64,000 bases of DNA from Hormiphora californensis. Taxonomy: Eukaryota > Ctenophora > Tentaculata > Cydippida > Pleurobrachiidae. The stretch is from the NCBI GenBank assembly GCA_020137815.1, contig CM035353.1, positions 7,037,298 through 7,101,297 of the forward strand, given 5' to 3'. The notes under the pieces are model-generated. The model searched no databases. It was not told where the DNA came from and saw nothing but the letters and a program-made list of their open reading frames with translations. The translations under genes were made by a program, and so were the position numbers. Of the stretch, positions 1-18,600 are shown one piece after another (positions within the stretch are counted from its first letter, which is position 1; every line of letters starts with the position of its first letter).

Positions 1-5510
<5,510 letters not shown>

Positions 5511-6283
5511 TTCCGTGTGGAGTCAGTACACTGGAGGACGGGAGAGAGAGGGAGAGTTATAGAGGGAGAGTTAGAGAGGGAGAGATAGATGGGGAGACAT
5601 ATGGGAACTATTTGGTTCAATTTCAAACTATCACAACAGATTCAAGCACCTTGAGAATCAATTACACATGACACACATTCTACGCGGCCACGTTAGCAAC
5701 TATAGTGAAGTCCTAAAAGACGATCCTCACACAAAATACAACCCAACAGACTATCTGATTACATGATAGTTATTCAACTACTGAAACAACTTACCAAATT
5801 AGCACTGCTCTGGTTCAAAACCGAAAATAGGGTCGTCAAAAAGAGAGAGAGGGTGTCCCGAAATTAGGCAACTGTAGTTAGTACTGGACTTTAACACGTC
5901 TTCCATCATATACACATATCACGTCACACCCCGGGTTGTTTGCGGAGGCAATATGCGAGCAGAAATTGACAGACTTCAAATCTACGCCGCGCCGCGCATG
6001 TAAAAAAGCGGCGCATAAAATAAAAAGTAGCGCGTTACGTTCAACTAAAAGGCGTTTCAAACGACTTGACCTGAGATTCCTGGAAATTCAGGATTTCCCC
6101 TTTGTAAATACACGCGCAATGCGCCAAATTTCAAGAATTACGGGTCAAGTCGCTTGAAACGGACTTTAACGGTTGAGACTTATTGAGCTGCGCGACTCAA
6201 TTAAAAAATTCTGGCTTCAGGAAACGTTAAATTCTGGGATTTGAAATGCAGGCCAGTTTCATGGATGTGCGGTTTTCTTGCCC
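5511..6283. other. Vigilin upstream region with small inverted repeat
   Basis: Presumed 5' UTR and promoter side of vigilin (transcribed leftwards). No TATA box was recognised. A short inverted repeat pairs about 6052-6070 with 6142-6160 around a CGACTTGACC core. No exon could be supported. Confidence 0.4.
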
Positions 6284-6379
6284 GTTAGAGAAAGAGAAAG
6301 AGAAAGAGAAAGAGAAAGAGAAAGAGAAAGAGAAAGAGAAAGAGAAAGAGAAAGAGAAAGAGAAAGAGAAAGAGAAAGA
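6284..6379. repeat. (GAGAAA)n hexanucleotide repeat
   Basis: About 16 copies of a six-base unit. It reads through as polar dipeptides in every frame, so the ORFs over it are artefacts. Confidence 0.95.
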
Positions 6380-6910
6380 AACCATCTGCACTCTCCCTAT
6401 CCCTCCCTCTCCCTCTCCCTCCTCCCTCCCTCCCTTCCCCCCCCCTCTCCTTTTTCCCCCCCCTTTCCCCCCCCCCATTTTTCCCCCCCCCCCCCATCCC
6501 CCCTTTCCCCCCACCCCCCCCCCCCCCCCCCCCCCCCCCTTTCCCCCCCCCCTCCCCCCTCCCTCTCCCTCTCCCCCCCCTTTCCCCCCCCCCCTCCCCC
6601 CTCCCTCTCCCCCCCCTCCCCTCCCCTCCCCCCCCCCCCCCCCCTCCCCTCCCCCCCCCCCCTCCCTCCCCCTCCCCCCTCCCCTCCCCTCCCCTCCCCC
6701 TTTCCCTCCCCTTTCCCCCCCCCCCTTTTTCCCCAAAAAAAGGGGTTAAAGGACCGGAAATTTAAAAACTTTACTTTAACCTTGGTTTAAACCCCCTTTT
6801 AAAACTTTTTTTACCAAACCTTTTTCCCCCCTTTTTCCTGACCTTTTTTGCAAAACCTTTACCATAAGGTTAAAAAAACCCAACCAAAAAACCAAAAATT
6901 TTACAAAAAA
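6380..6910. other. Homopolymer-distorted C/T-rich stretch, probable assembly artefact
   Basis: Long runs of C broken by T, then about 170 bp in which nearly every base is stretched (runs such as cccccc, aaaaaaa, tttttt). Normal-complexity sequence resumes abruptly near 6911. This is what homopolymer-length errors from a poor read would leave. Coding predictions here should be ignored. Confidence 0.7.
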
Positions 6911-7486
6911 AAATCCAGCTTCGAAGTTTATTCATCAATTTTAAATCCATTTGTGGCAGGGAAACACCGCATTATTAATACATAATGCAATAATTCTTGT
7001 TTTAATACATACATACAACTTTAACAAACAGCATTAAACATATTAAACATATCTTAAAAGTGCGTGAATTCAACCTAAAATACAGCGCAAAAGTGAAATT
7101 GAAATGGTAAAACATTAAAAATACAACACTCGTTTAACACCAGCATGCTAGAATTAAAAACATTAAACACATTAAAGAACACTGATAAACTGGCATATCT
7201 GTGGAAGATATACACATGATCATGGGAATCATTATACGTGGGAACCTAATATTATCACATAGGAGTGTAATTTGTAAACGTGGTCTCACTATATTGCATT
7301 GACGCTCATTATATAGATGATTTTTGCCCCAAAACAAACACGTACACATACATTTACATTCAAACCTCGCGAACAATGAACATCGGTGGAATTTCAAAGT
7401 CTCGCGTTTTTTTACTTGTTAATGAAATTATTATACCCCACACTTCTGTCTCTGAGAATTCACGGCCAGAAAATTATGACAGCGAA
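6911..7486. other. Intergenic, 3' of the GPCR
   Basis: AT-rich normal-complexity sequence between vigilin and the GPCR stop codon at 7487-7489. It probably holds the GPCR 3' UTR. No further gene seen. Confidence 0.4.
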
Positions 7487-9623
7487 TTAAACAAATTTTT
7501 GGTTTGTTTCTGGATGGGTTGGCCGCTGGGAAATGTAAGGTGATCGGAGAAGCCTACCCTGCGTCATAACTATAGGTCCCGTGCCAGCTGTTGTTCCTTG
7601 ACGTATTTGCTGTTTTTTCCTGTCCAGGTTTTTGATAACCCTCCAATACACCATGAAAGGGTTGATGGTAGATGCGAGGAAGATGGCTGTGTGGAACTGC
7701 TGCTTAATGTACCCGGATAGTACAGTTGCGTGACGGTTTGCTATAAACGGAATCTGAAACATCATCATGATGGGGTCCAACTTGCATAAACAACTAACAG
7801 TGCTGCTTGCAGTCAAAATACGGTATCGCGGAATACAGTAATGAGACACACACGTTGCATAGCCATATAACGCGCGGCAAAAAGTTCATGTGTCAGCACG
7901 TACTAGCGTACTGATTGGCCACGGTTGCGTGTCGTCTTACTGTATCTTCGTTTTCCATTACCGTTTTCCCACTACAAGCGACCGTGTAAAACATACCAAG
8001 CAAATTATAGGTTGTTGTTTTCTACTTTATAGACATGTAATTTTACCACTAAATAATTATGCAGCAACTTATATAATTACCTGAAACCCCATCAAATAGA
8101 GAGTGATGCAAACGCAATAAAACCAGAGGTAACCGTAGAGCAGGGTATTCGTCGTCACCAACATCAGCACAGTCATACTCGCCTTTGTCAGCGTTTTTAT
8201 CCGGTGGTTCTCGGGGGTAAGAGAAGATGATGTGGATCTGAAATCATACTATTATTAAAGCAAATAGGGAAATGATGGGTGATGGTTTTTTACCAAATAT
8301 GGCACAAAATTCCTGGAAATGGCCTTTTGCACGTGTTGTCCCTAGAGGGACCCTGGCAACCTGCCAGCTTTAGCCTTAAACTGCACGTGCATCCTTGATT
8401 CATCTCTCTGCCGGTTGTGTGATTGATCGTTTGCTCGATTTGATCTGTTCACCCCCTGTTCACCACATTTCGTGAACATGACTACTCAACTTCAACACAA
8501 TCGCCAGCGAGTTTGGAGGAGCCATATGTCCCAAACTGGCGCTGACGCCTATAGACTACGTGATAGAATCCTACAAAAGAGGTGATTATTATTCAAAAAA
8601 TGTTGTCAACACACGTAATAACAAAGTATCAATGGCACTAATAAGAAATGGCAGTAATACGTGAAAGTATTTTGCAAATGTGCTCCTTCATAAAATACTT
8701 TAGGACCTGGCAAAAGAGGACCCGTGGTTTTTCTGTCGAAAGAATCGCTGTGGTTAATTTACCTGATAAATTTACTGATTTTAAAAATTTCAAATGATAC
8801 TACACTATTTGCTTAGTTTACTGTATGACCATTGACCATCCCCGACATTCGCCCGTAGGGCGAGCGGGCTTACTAGTTTAATAAATTGGTATTAGACAAT
8901 TTTGACCGGTGATCTAAGTTTTCACAGTGCACCGTTTCCACCGGTTACAGTGCACTGTGAAAACTTAGACCACTGCAAAACACTAGTAATTATAAAGTAA
9001 AATACCGTTGAAGTGGTATATGAAAAATTAGACACTTTCTAGTCACACACACAGTGTAAACATAATTACGTCACTACACAGTACACACGCCCTAACTACT
9101 GCACAGTGCACACGCCCTAACCCTTATCTTTTCTTCCCCTCTGCAAATAGTACGTGTAACGGGAGGTCAACGTGAACTTAGGTCAACCACACAACAAGGA
9201 GGTCACGATCTGCTGTCCAAACATGGCTCGATGGCAACTAGAGGTGCGCAAGAGCAAAAGTATTAGGGAAGAAAAAAAAGGAGAGGGAGAGAGAAAAAGA
9301 AAGAAGCAGGAGAGAGAGAAGGAAAAAGAAGGAGAAGAGAGAAGAGAGCAAGAAGACAGAGAGAAGAGAAGATAGAGAGAGGGAGAAGAGAGAAAGGATA
9401 GAGAATGAGAGAGAGAGACGAGAAGAGAAGAGAAGAGACGAGAGAGCAGAATAGAGCAAGAGGAGGAGACAAAGAGAGAATAACGGCGATAGAGAGAGAA
9501 GCGCAGAGAAGTGGAGAGAGAGCGAGAGAGAGAGGAGAGAAGAGATAGAGAGAGAGAGAGAGAGAGACTAGACTGAGAGAATTAGCCGCTCGATGCTCTC
9601 GCTAGCGTCTCTCTCTTCTCTCT

Positions 9624-9678
<55 letters not shown>

Positions 9679-12600
9679 GCTCTCTCTCTCTCTCTCTCAA
9701 TCTTTATCTCGTTCACTCAGTTTGTTTCCAAAATCATCTAATAAAATTAGATGACTGCTTTTACATGCTCTATTACACAACAATAATGTTAAAGATTCTT
9801 TCACTTTTAGGCCTCGCAGGCTCGGCCCAAAAGTACAACTACAGAGCTCGCAGGCTCGCTCAGTAGTTACACTTAGCGTGCCTCGCAGGCTCGGCAACTA
9901 AGTAAAAGGATCTACCTCGACCTATCGGTCTCGGTTCATTATTGTTGTATTTAGAACACTCGGCCTTCGGCCTCGTGCACTAAATAGTAATAGACCATTT
10001 TAACCAGTCATCTAATCATATATTAGCGCGGATCTGACAAATAACTAAAAATTCAATACAATTAAATGTAATCAATTGAGTTTAAATACTCACGTTACGG
10101 GATCCCTTTTCCCCAAAAATGTTGGTGGTTTTGGTTTATTCTGACTGCTTGTTGTTCCGTTATTGCTTATCGCAGTGCAGTTAAGAGGTTGCCTGTTGGG
10201 AGTATTTTAGTTAACAAACATTTACATAATCAATATGGTAGTCATGGCATGGGTCAATGTTTGCACGTTGGTCTGCCTCGAATCCTAAAGGAGCTCTGTG
10301 GTGTGAAGTCATTCAAAAAATTAAATTCAGTGTACTGAGCTACAAAATTTGTACGGGGGCAGTGCTATGTCTGGCCAATTTCCTCGCTTAATTACGCTTC
10401 TGAACGCAAAGCAAGCGAGAAATTGTCAAAACGATGTCTCACAGGGTAACTACTACTAACTACGAAAACGAGCTCACGATGTACATAAATAATATATGAC
10501 ATATGTTTCCAAGTGAACGAAATATGATGAACGGTGTGGCAAAAAATAATCATAAAGAAGCTCCATTACAGTGCTGCTTGCAGTCAAAATACGGTAACGC
10601 AAAATACAGTAAGGAGACACACACCTTGCATAACGCGCGGCAAAAAGTTCATGTGTCAGCACGTACTAGCGCCCTGATTGGTCACGGTTGCGCGTCGTCT
10701 TACTGTATCTTCGTTTTCCATTACCGTTTTCCCACTACAAGCGACCGTGTAACGAAATAATACATTGGTTTCCCGTCAGGGGTTCCATGAAACGTGTGTT
10801 GCGTCCTAAATACAGCTGTATTATTTCGTTGTGATACGCTCGCCACAGTTTACTGTCGGCGGTAAGTCGGAAGAACCTGTCCGTTCCTCTCATGAGCGCT
10901 CATGAGTGTATCATGAGTGTGTCATGAGTGTATCATGAGTGTATCATGAGCGCTCATGAGACGTTTTTAGGTGTTTCAACGTCTCATGAGCGCTCATGAG
11001 TGTATCATGAGTGTGTCATGAGTGTATCATGAGCGCTCATGAGTGCTCATGAGACCTTGCTCATGAGCGCTCATGAGACATATGTCTCATCCCATCTCTG
11101 TTTCAATGTCTCATGAGCGCTCATGAGACGTTTTGACCTACATGTGCTCATGAGTGTATCATGAGACATGTCTCATGAGACATATGTCTCATGAGACGTT
11201 AGGGTTAGGGTTAGGGTTGGGTTTATGGTTGGGCTAGGGTTAGGGCTTTCCTTTAGGTCTAGGGACCCGTAGAGGGTAGGGCTAGGTCCAAGCCTATGAG
11301 TCAACCCTAACCCTATCCCTATGGGTCCCTAGACCTAAAGGATAACCCTAACCCTAGCCCAACCGTAAACCCAACCATAACCCTAACCCTAACGTCTCAT
11401 GAGACATATGTCTCATGAGACATGTCTCATGATACACTCATGAGCACATGTAGGTCAAAACGTCTCATGAGCGCTCATGAGACATTGAAACAGAGATGGG
11501 ATGAGACATATGTCTCATGAGCGCTCATGAGCAAGGTCTCATGAGCACTCATGAGCGCTCATGATACACTCATGACACACTCATGATACACTCATGAGCG
11601 CTCATGAGACGTTGAAACACCTAAAAACGTCTCATGAGCGCTCATGATACACTCATGATACACTCATGACACACTCATGATACACTCATGAGCGCTCATG
11701 AGAGGAACGGACAGGTTCTTCCGACTTACCCTGTCGGCTTGAGCACTCTTTGCCGGAAACCAGTTGGATCCTAGACTCGATGGAAATCTTGTTGGAGCTC
11801 CAAGTTCTACTGCGATTAAAGAAGCTCCATAGAAATATTGTAGAAGAAGAGAATATGAATTTTTCAACATTATTTTAAAGGGATACTGACTTTTGTGTTA
11901 AGAAAAATAATTAACGTCTTAACGTGTTTTCTCCATGTGCATAGGTACATCATTCTTCGAAGCAGCTGTCAGCCGTAGATAGAAAACAAGATGAGAAGAA
12001 AAAAAAATATTTAAAAATAAGAAGAGAATGAGTAAATAAGATAAATAAAGACACGAAGAAGAAAAAGAGATGAAGAGGAAAAGAAAGAAGGAAAAAAAGA
12101 AGAAAAAACTAAAGAAGAATTAGAGAAAAAAAAAGAAGAAAAAAAATGGAAGAAAACAAAAAAAAGAGAAGAGTAGAGGAAAAGAATAAAATTGTAATTA
12201 AATATTAGAAGAAACATATTGAGAAGATGAGAAAAACAAAAAACAAAAAAGAGAATCTCTCGGATGTTGTAACATCTTCATGATGATTTCTCTTCGTATA
12301 AGGAACCATAATAAAGTTCAAGAGCGCACCCCATCCAAGAGCGTACCACCTCCAAAAGACACCACTCCAAGAGCGCACCACATCAAAAAGAGCTCCCCAT
12401 CCAGAAGATACCACGCGCAGGGGACACCACGCGCAGAAGAGACCGCACGCGCAAATACAACGCCGCGCTGGTCTCTTGAAGTGGTGTCTTCTGGAGGTGG
12501 TGCGCTCTTGGATTTGGTCTCTTTTGGGTGTGGTGCGCTCTCAGGTGTGGTCTCTCTTCGATCGGGTGCGCTCTTGGGTGCTCTTGGAGGCTCTTGAACT

Positions 12601-15600
12601 TTATTATGGTTCCTTATTGATTTTTTGATTTTCAAATTATATAAAAGGTGGTTTTCTTACGCAACAAGTTCCTACTGCACATACATGTATGAATCATAAA
12701 CATGCATCGCACACAAAAAACCAGCGTGAGTAATTATCATATACTATTATGTTGACGATTACATGAATGCAACAATAATGCTCAATAGACACATATAATA
12801 CACGCGAGCTTACAGTGCTTCTGCAGCTTGCTCAAAGGGTTTTTCTTGGACTGTGTATTTTTCCTTTCGTATCGAGCTGGGTAAAAGTTTAATTTTACAG
12901 AGTCCAAAGCATAATGATCGGTTTATTATTTGTTAGCTACATGTATTCAGTAAGGAAGTGTATTGGCTCCATTGCAACCTATTCTCGCTCCGCGAAGAAT
13001 AGGCTCCCGGCCTGTGGACAGCAAGAACTCACGTGCGCGCGATGTAAAGCACGTTTTCAGCAGTGGGACTATCAAATCGCGCGCGATATACTGTTTTAGC
13101 AGGCATTTTTAGCCGACATAGCACTACCAAAACCCCAATTACCGCCTCAATTGGCACTTTGATGTATCGGCGGGTATTTTCCCATACTCACAAGGCCATG
13201 ACGATTCACCCAGTACCCGCAGATTGTCCCAGGACCGAGTAGGAGCTTGCAGCCAGGTCTTTAAAGAATTGCTCATGTTTAGCGTCAATTTTGACCCACT
13301 ATTCCTCAAATGCTGATATTCGCGGGTATTTTCCGTAAAACTAGAGACAATTATCTGCCAGGAGCAACAAACGAGATGCAAATCGGTTCAGTAGTTCCTT
13401 GCAGCCAGGTCTTTGAAAAAGTTTGCTCTAAAATCAATAACGCGCCGGAGGCCTAGATGTGAGATCGATCTCGGTCGCTGCGCGACCTCGATCTCACTCA
13501 GGCATCAATGTGGCCAAGGAAGTGTAGTTTTCTCCTTTGTACAGCCGAAATGAGAGAACTAGACTTTCTCAAAGTAAAATTATAGCCCTACTGAAGCTAG
13601 AATGCGTTTGGATCTCGATTCTTTCGCTAGAAAGAGATATTAGCCTCTAAAAGATATAACTTCCCGGCAGCAAGGTTTGAACAAAACAGAGTCTACCATA
13701 ATATTTATTAATATTTCATTTATTAATTATCTCCCAGAAAATATATGCTTTTAAGTTAGCGCCGTGCATATATGCTTGACGCTAACGTAACAGCATTTAA
13801 TGTGCTGAGTATGCATATTATATATTGCTATCCATTGTTGTTGAGTAACAACTCGACGAATTCATTGACCGGAAAGCAAAAAACAAATTATCCCAACTTT
13901 TTAGATTATGATTAAATTCTCGGTTTATTGCGCCTGATCGGATGATTGATCCCACAAACAGGTGTTATTGATTTTAGAGCAAAGTTTTTCAAAAATTCGG
14001 CTGCAAGCTCCTAGACGGTCACGGGAAAATCTGCGGGTACTGGGAGAATCGTCATAGTCTTGTAAGTATGGAAAAAATGCCCACCGATACACCACGATAC
14101 CAATTATGACCAATTGAGGCGATAATTGAGGTTTTAGTACTAGGTCAGCTTAAAAAGCCTGCTAAAGGGGCGTGTTGTGCGCGATTTGAGGTCTTATTGC
14201 TGAAAAGCGTACTTTCATCTCACGTATGCGAGTTCTTGCTCTCAACGGAGCAGGCACCTATTACTCGCAAAGCGAGAAAAGGTGGCAATGGCACCAACTT
14301 CTTGATCTTGACCTATATGGACTATATAATAGTGGGTTGATTATTTATCGCGTTACTTACTTGACAACGTTTTGTCTTTTCCAAAGGATTTTAACAAGTA
14401 CCGCAAGGGTTAGAGCCACGGAAATCATCGTAGGTATAACAAAGGGGATATCAACCTGTTGAAACAAATTTCAGCTAGTAATGATAAACCTATAATACTA
14501 CTAATAAAATATTCACTATACAGTCGGACCCCGATTTAGTGGCATCCTCGGGGGAAAGGGGTTTGTCCACTAAATCGGGGGCCACTAAATCGGGGTCCGA
14601 CTGTAGTGGGTTTTGTAATATTTCCCGCTGTCATAGAAATTATAATTACAATTCTACCCCCTGATAGTCATAAGATAGAGCCTTCATTAGTATTTTGAGG
14701 GAATTACGGAGAAACTGTCAAAGTTATAGGGAGGACTAAACTTCCCCCTTTCTCCCTGTGAGCACAATGACATAATCTCACAATATATATTGTATTAGAA
14801 GGACTTATAATATTATAAGTTCGTCTAACCTTCAATTTATATGAAGTCGCCATTTATTGGAGTCCATATAGATAGCGACTTGGGACAGAATACAAACATA
14901 TCATATCCACATATAATAGCTGTACACCCAGAATTTATATAGATACAAATATTTAACTGTGTAGCACTATGTTAATATTAATTAACTAACATTTCTTACC
15001 AGAATGACGTAGAGGGAAAATATTGTGAAAAGGTTGTCTTCAATTTCCGTTTGGTTTAAATGTAACAACTGCAGTAGGGGATATGTTAACATATGTTAAC
15101 ATATGTTAACAATAATAATATGCTAATTCAAACATCTGTATATTGTAGTATTATATATAGGCCCTAGTATAATAGCGGTAGTAGGTTGCCTTATACTAAT
15201 ATTAATATTTCGGTAGCAGCTCACAAGGCTACTTGTAGTAGGGGAGACTTGACCCATATGGTACACTTGCCCAAATGGAATTTTTCGCTGGGGAGCCCAA
15301 TATAAGATTTTCAAGATTATTTCACCCTAGAATGTGATTCAAATAGGCTCAGTACCATTTCCAGCCCATGTAAAACCCCATTGGACAGTCAATGTAATTT
15401 TTGGCGGACGAAAAAAATCGAAACAAAAAAGTTAGAAATTTGGCCTGTCTGATACCATTTATTTTGCACCCATGATTTCCGAACCAAAATCTATCGTACA
15501 GGAGTTGGACTTCAGACTTTGTCACAGCATATCTCACCGATTTATTTTACATTAAACAGTTAATTTGATAGGAAATCACTAAAACCTGAAGATACCCAAT

Positions 15601-18600
15601 TTTGGTTAAATGGCATACTTTTTTGTATTAATATGGAATATTCCATTTGACCAAAACTTACTATACCATTTTGGCAAAGTTTTACGTATTGTGCGTAATT
15701 TGACTAAGTTCTCTGCTTTCCTGTGCATTAATGAACTTCGTTTTTAATTTTCAAAGTTTGGAAGTCGTTTTGATCACGCTAGCCGGCAGAAAAACGTTTC
15801 CGTACTACTCTTTCTGAGCCCGCGGTGTTGGGTTGTTGTTTCTGTACAACTCTGGCTGCTCCTGTTCTATAGTTTATGGTACCATATTTCGTTAGGGTAT
15901 GTTAATCATATTTGGAACAGTGAGCTTTCTCAAAACCACCTAAATTCGGATTTTCTTATTTAAGCCCGCGTAGGATATCCCATTTTGGTAAAATGGACTA
16001 TCCCATTTTGGCAAATAATCCTATCCCGTATAACCAAATTTTTCATTTAAACCCCCAAAATAATCCAATTCCGTATAACCAAATAATTCCGTATGACCAA
16101 TATTTTTTTTTCCAAATGGACTACCAGCATATCTCTACTAAGGGGTTATCTTAAGCTGTAAATGACACATTGGGGAAATAAAATGAACGATTTAATGACC
16201 ATCTACCAAAAAATTTTAGGTATTAGACTAAATCGTTGAACAGGACACACCTAAACAAGATAGTGGTTCATATGGGTCAAGTCTCCCCTACATAATTGAA
16301 AACGTGGTAAAAACTGTTTTGGTCTGGAATACGGTATTATCTAGCACTATTATTAACACCTTATGTTACCTCAGCAATGCTCCACCCACAGGTCATTTCC
16401 CTAGTTGGTTGTTCTACATACGTAATACCGGCCATGAATGGTATAGCCTGACTGCCTAGGGGTAGGAGGGGGTATTGAGTCGCGGCTGACACTTATATTC
16501 ACGGAATGTTAATTATTAATAAACTTACTGAATTAAACTTACTGAAAGCGAATATCCAAGCACCAATGATGCTGTATTTATAGATATCAACGTACAGAGT
16601 CCTCCCATATGTCAGGGGGTAGAAAATGGCATGCATACGGTCTATACCTGAAAGCAAAAGGAGTACATAATTAGCAATAATAATGCGAATGTTAAACTTT
16701 GATTGTACAGTCAGACCCCGATTTACCTGGTTGCTCGGGGGAAAGGGTTTTGCCTGGTAAATCGGGGTGCCCGGTATATCGGGGTCAAATACCGTTAATT
16801 TACTACATATATCGGGGGAATTTTAACTTCCCGGTAAATCGGGGTTCCGGTAAATCGGGGCCCGGTAAATCGGGGTCCGACTGTACATTATAATCGACTT
16901 ACTAAGAAGAAGGAGAGTGATGCTTATCACACGCACCAGAGTTTGGTAACAAAACCCACTGATGTTGCAAAATATACTGAAAATGAAGGGAATTAATCAA
17001 AACCCACTGATGTTGCAAAATATACTGAAAATGAAGGGAATTAATCAAAACCCACTGATGTTGCAAAATATACTGAAAATGAAGGGAATTAATCAAAACC
17101 CACTGATGTTGCAAAATATACTGAAAATGAAGGGAATTAATCAAAACCCACTGATGTTGCAAAATATACTGAAAATGAAGGGAATTAATCAAAACCCACT
17201 GATGTTGCAAAATATACTGAAAATGAAGGGAATTAATCAAAACCCACTGATGTTGCAAAATATACTGAAAATGAAGGGAATTAATCAAAACCCACTGATA
17301 TTGCAAAATATACTGAAAATGAAGGGAATTAATCAAAACCCACTGATGTTGCAAAATATACTGAAAATGAAGGGAATTAATCGGTATACAGTCGGACCCC
17401 GATTTAGGGACACCCTCGGGGGAAAGGCTCTTGTCCACTAAATCGGGGTGTCCACTAAATCGGGGTCGAATAAGGGTAATTTCCTATATCGGGGGGAAAA
17501 AATCCTGTCCCTAAATCGGGGTGCCACTAAATCGGGGGCCCCTAAATCGGGGTCCGACTGTATACACAATCTTGGATCTGCTTATAATGCATTGATATAT
17601 GGGTTTAGGCCCAAACTACAAATATATTCATACTTGTGTAAAGGTTGTTCAGTTAACTTTTCATATCCATCAACATACGGAGACGGTCGACCAATCTAAA
17701 AATTTTTTTTGGTATTAATCGGATGTGTTGATTATTTATTTAGTTTCATTTAATAACTATGTGTATATTAGATAGGTATAATGTGTTTCTGATAATTTCT
17801 TTAGTACCTGAATGTAGTAGACAACCCAAGGCATTACTATGAGCCCCATTAGTAGATCACAAAATGCAATGTTGAAATAAAGACTCATTGTCTTTGGCAG
17901 AATCGTTAGCAGTTGGAAATTGTTTTTCTTTAAAATCTTACTGAAAGAAAAATATTAATAGCTCCGGAGCTTTTTTCCTGCTGCTTCTATAAGAAGCTTC
18001 TTTGCTTTTCAATTATGTATATTTTGTATGAAACTTTATGCAATATAGCTAGAACTCCGACCCGTCTAGATGTTTCAATTCGTACCAAATTTGAACTAAT
18101 CAGGTCATTTTGTTGTTACTAAATATTCATAAACACACGTATGAATGCGAAGAGATGTATTTTTTCCCTGCCCGGGTGGATGCCCGAAGGGCATCCACCC
18201 GGATGATCGTTTTAGCACGTGTGCTAAAAAGATCATAAAGGGTTTAGAAATCTCGGATTTGAAATAGTAACTCGAGCGTGGTCAAAATCGCGTGTGTCAC
18301 GGTAGCAGCCTGACAACCGCGATGCTGACAATTTTGAAAAGTTCGTCCGCAAAGTTATTTCACTACGGATTGTGGTGGCGCGCGCTCAAAATTTGCTGCG
18401 CGCGGCGCTCTCAATGCAGCGTTGTTGGTCTCACACCTCGCGCGTTACAGCATGGCGCCGCTACTAGCGCTCGAATGGATTTAACTTCTTAATCAATCTG
18501 ATCGAAACTAAAAGCTCAGCTCGTTAGTATGGTGACTGACGGAACGTGAGAAGTTCCCATGCATAGCTTAGTGTCACATAACATTGTAATTAGGCGTTGG

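Noticed and set aside
6227-6790. Gly- or Pro-rich frames of about 170 codons
   Set aside because: They cover a hexanucleotide repeat and a homopolymer-distorted stretch.
11196-11400. TTAGGG/CCCTAA repeats as a telomere or interstitial telomere
   Set aside because: Only a few units, arranged as the centre of a transposed palindrome with target duplications; the same centre occurs in the other two copies.
16902-17438. 178-codon repeat protein INSLHFQYILQHQWVL
   Set aside because: 48 bp is a multiple of three, so the array stays open in one frame by arithmetic; the biologically meaningful reading is the splice acceptor in each unit.
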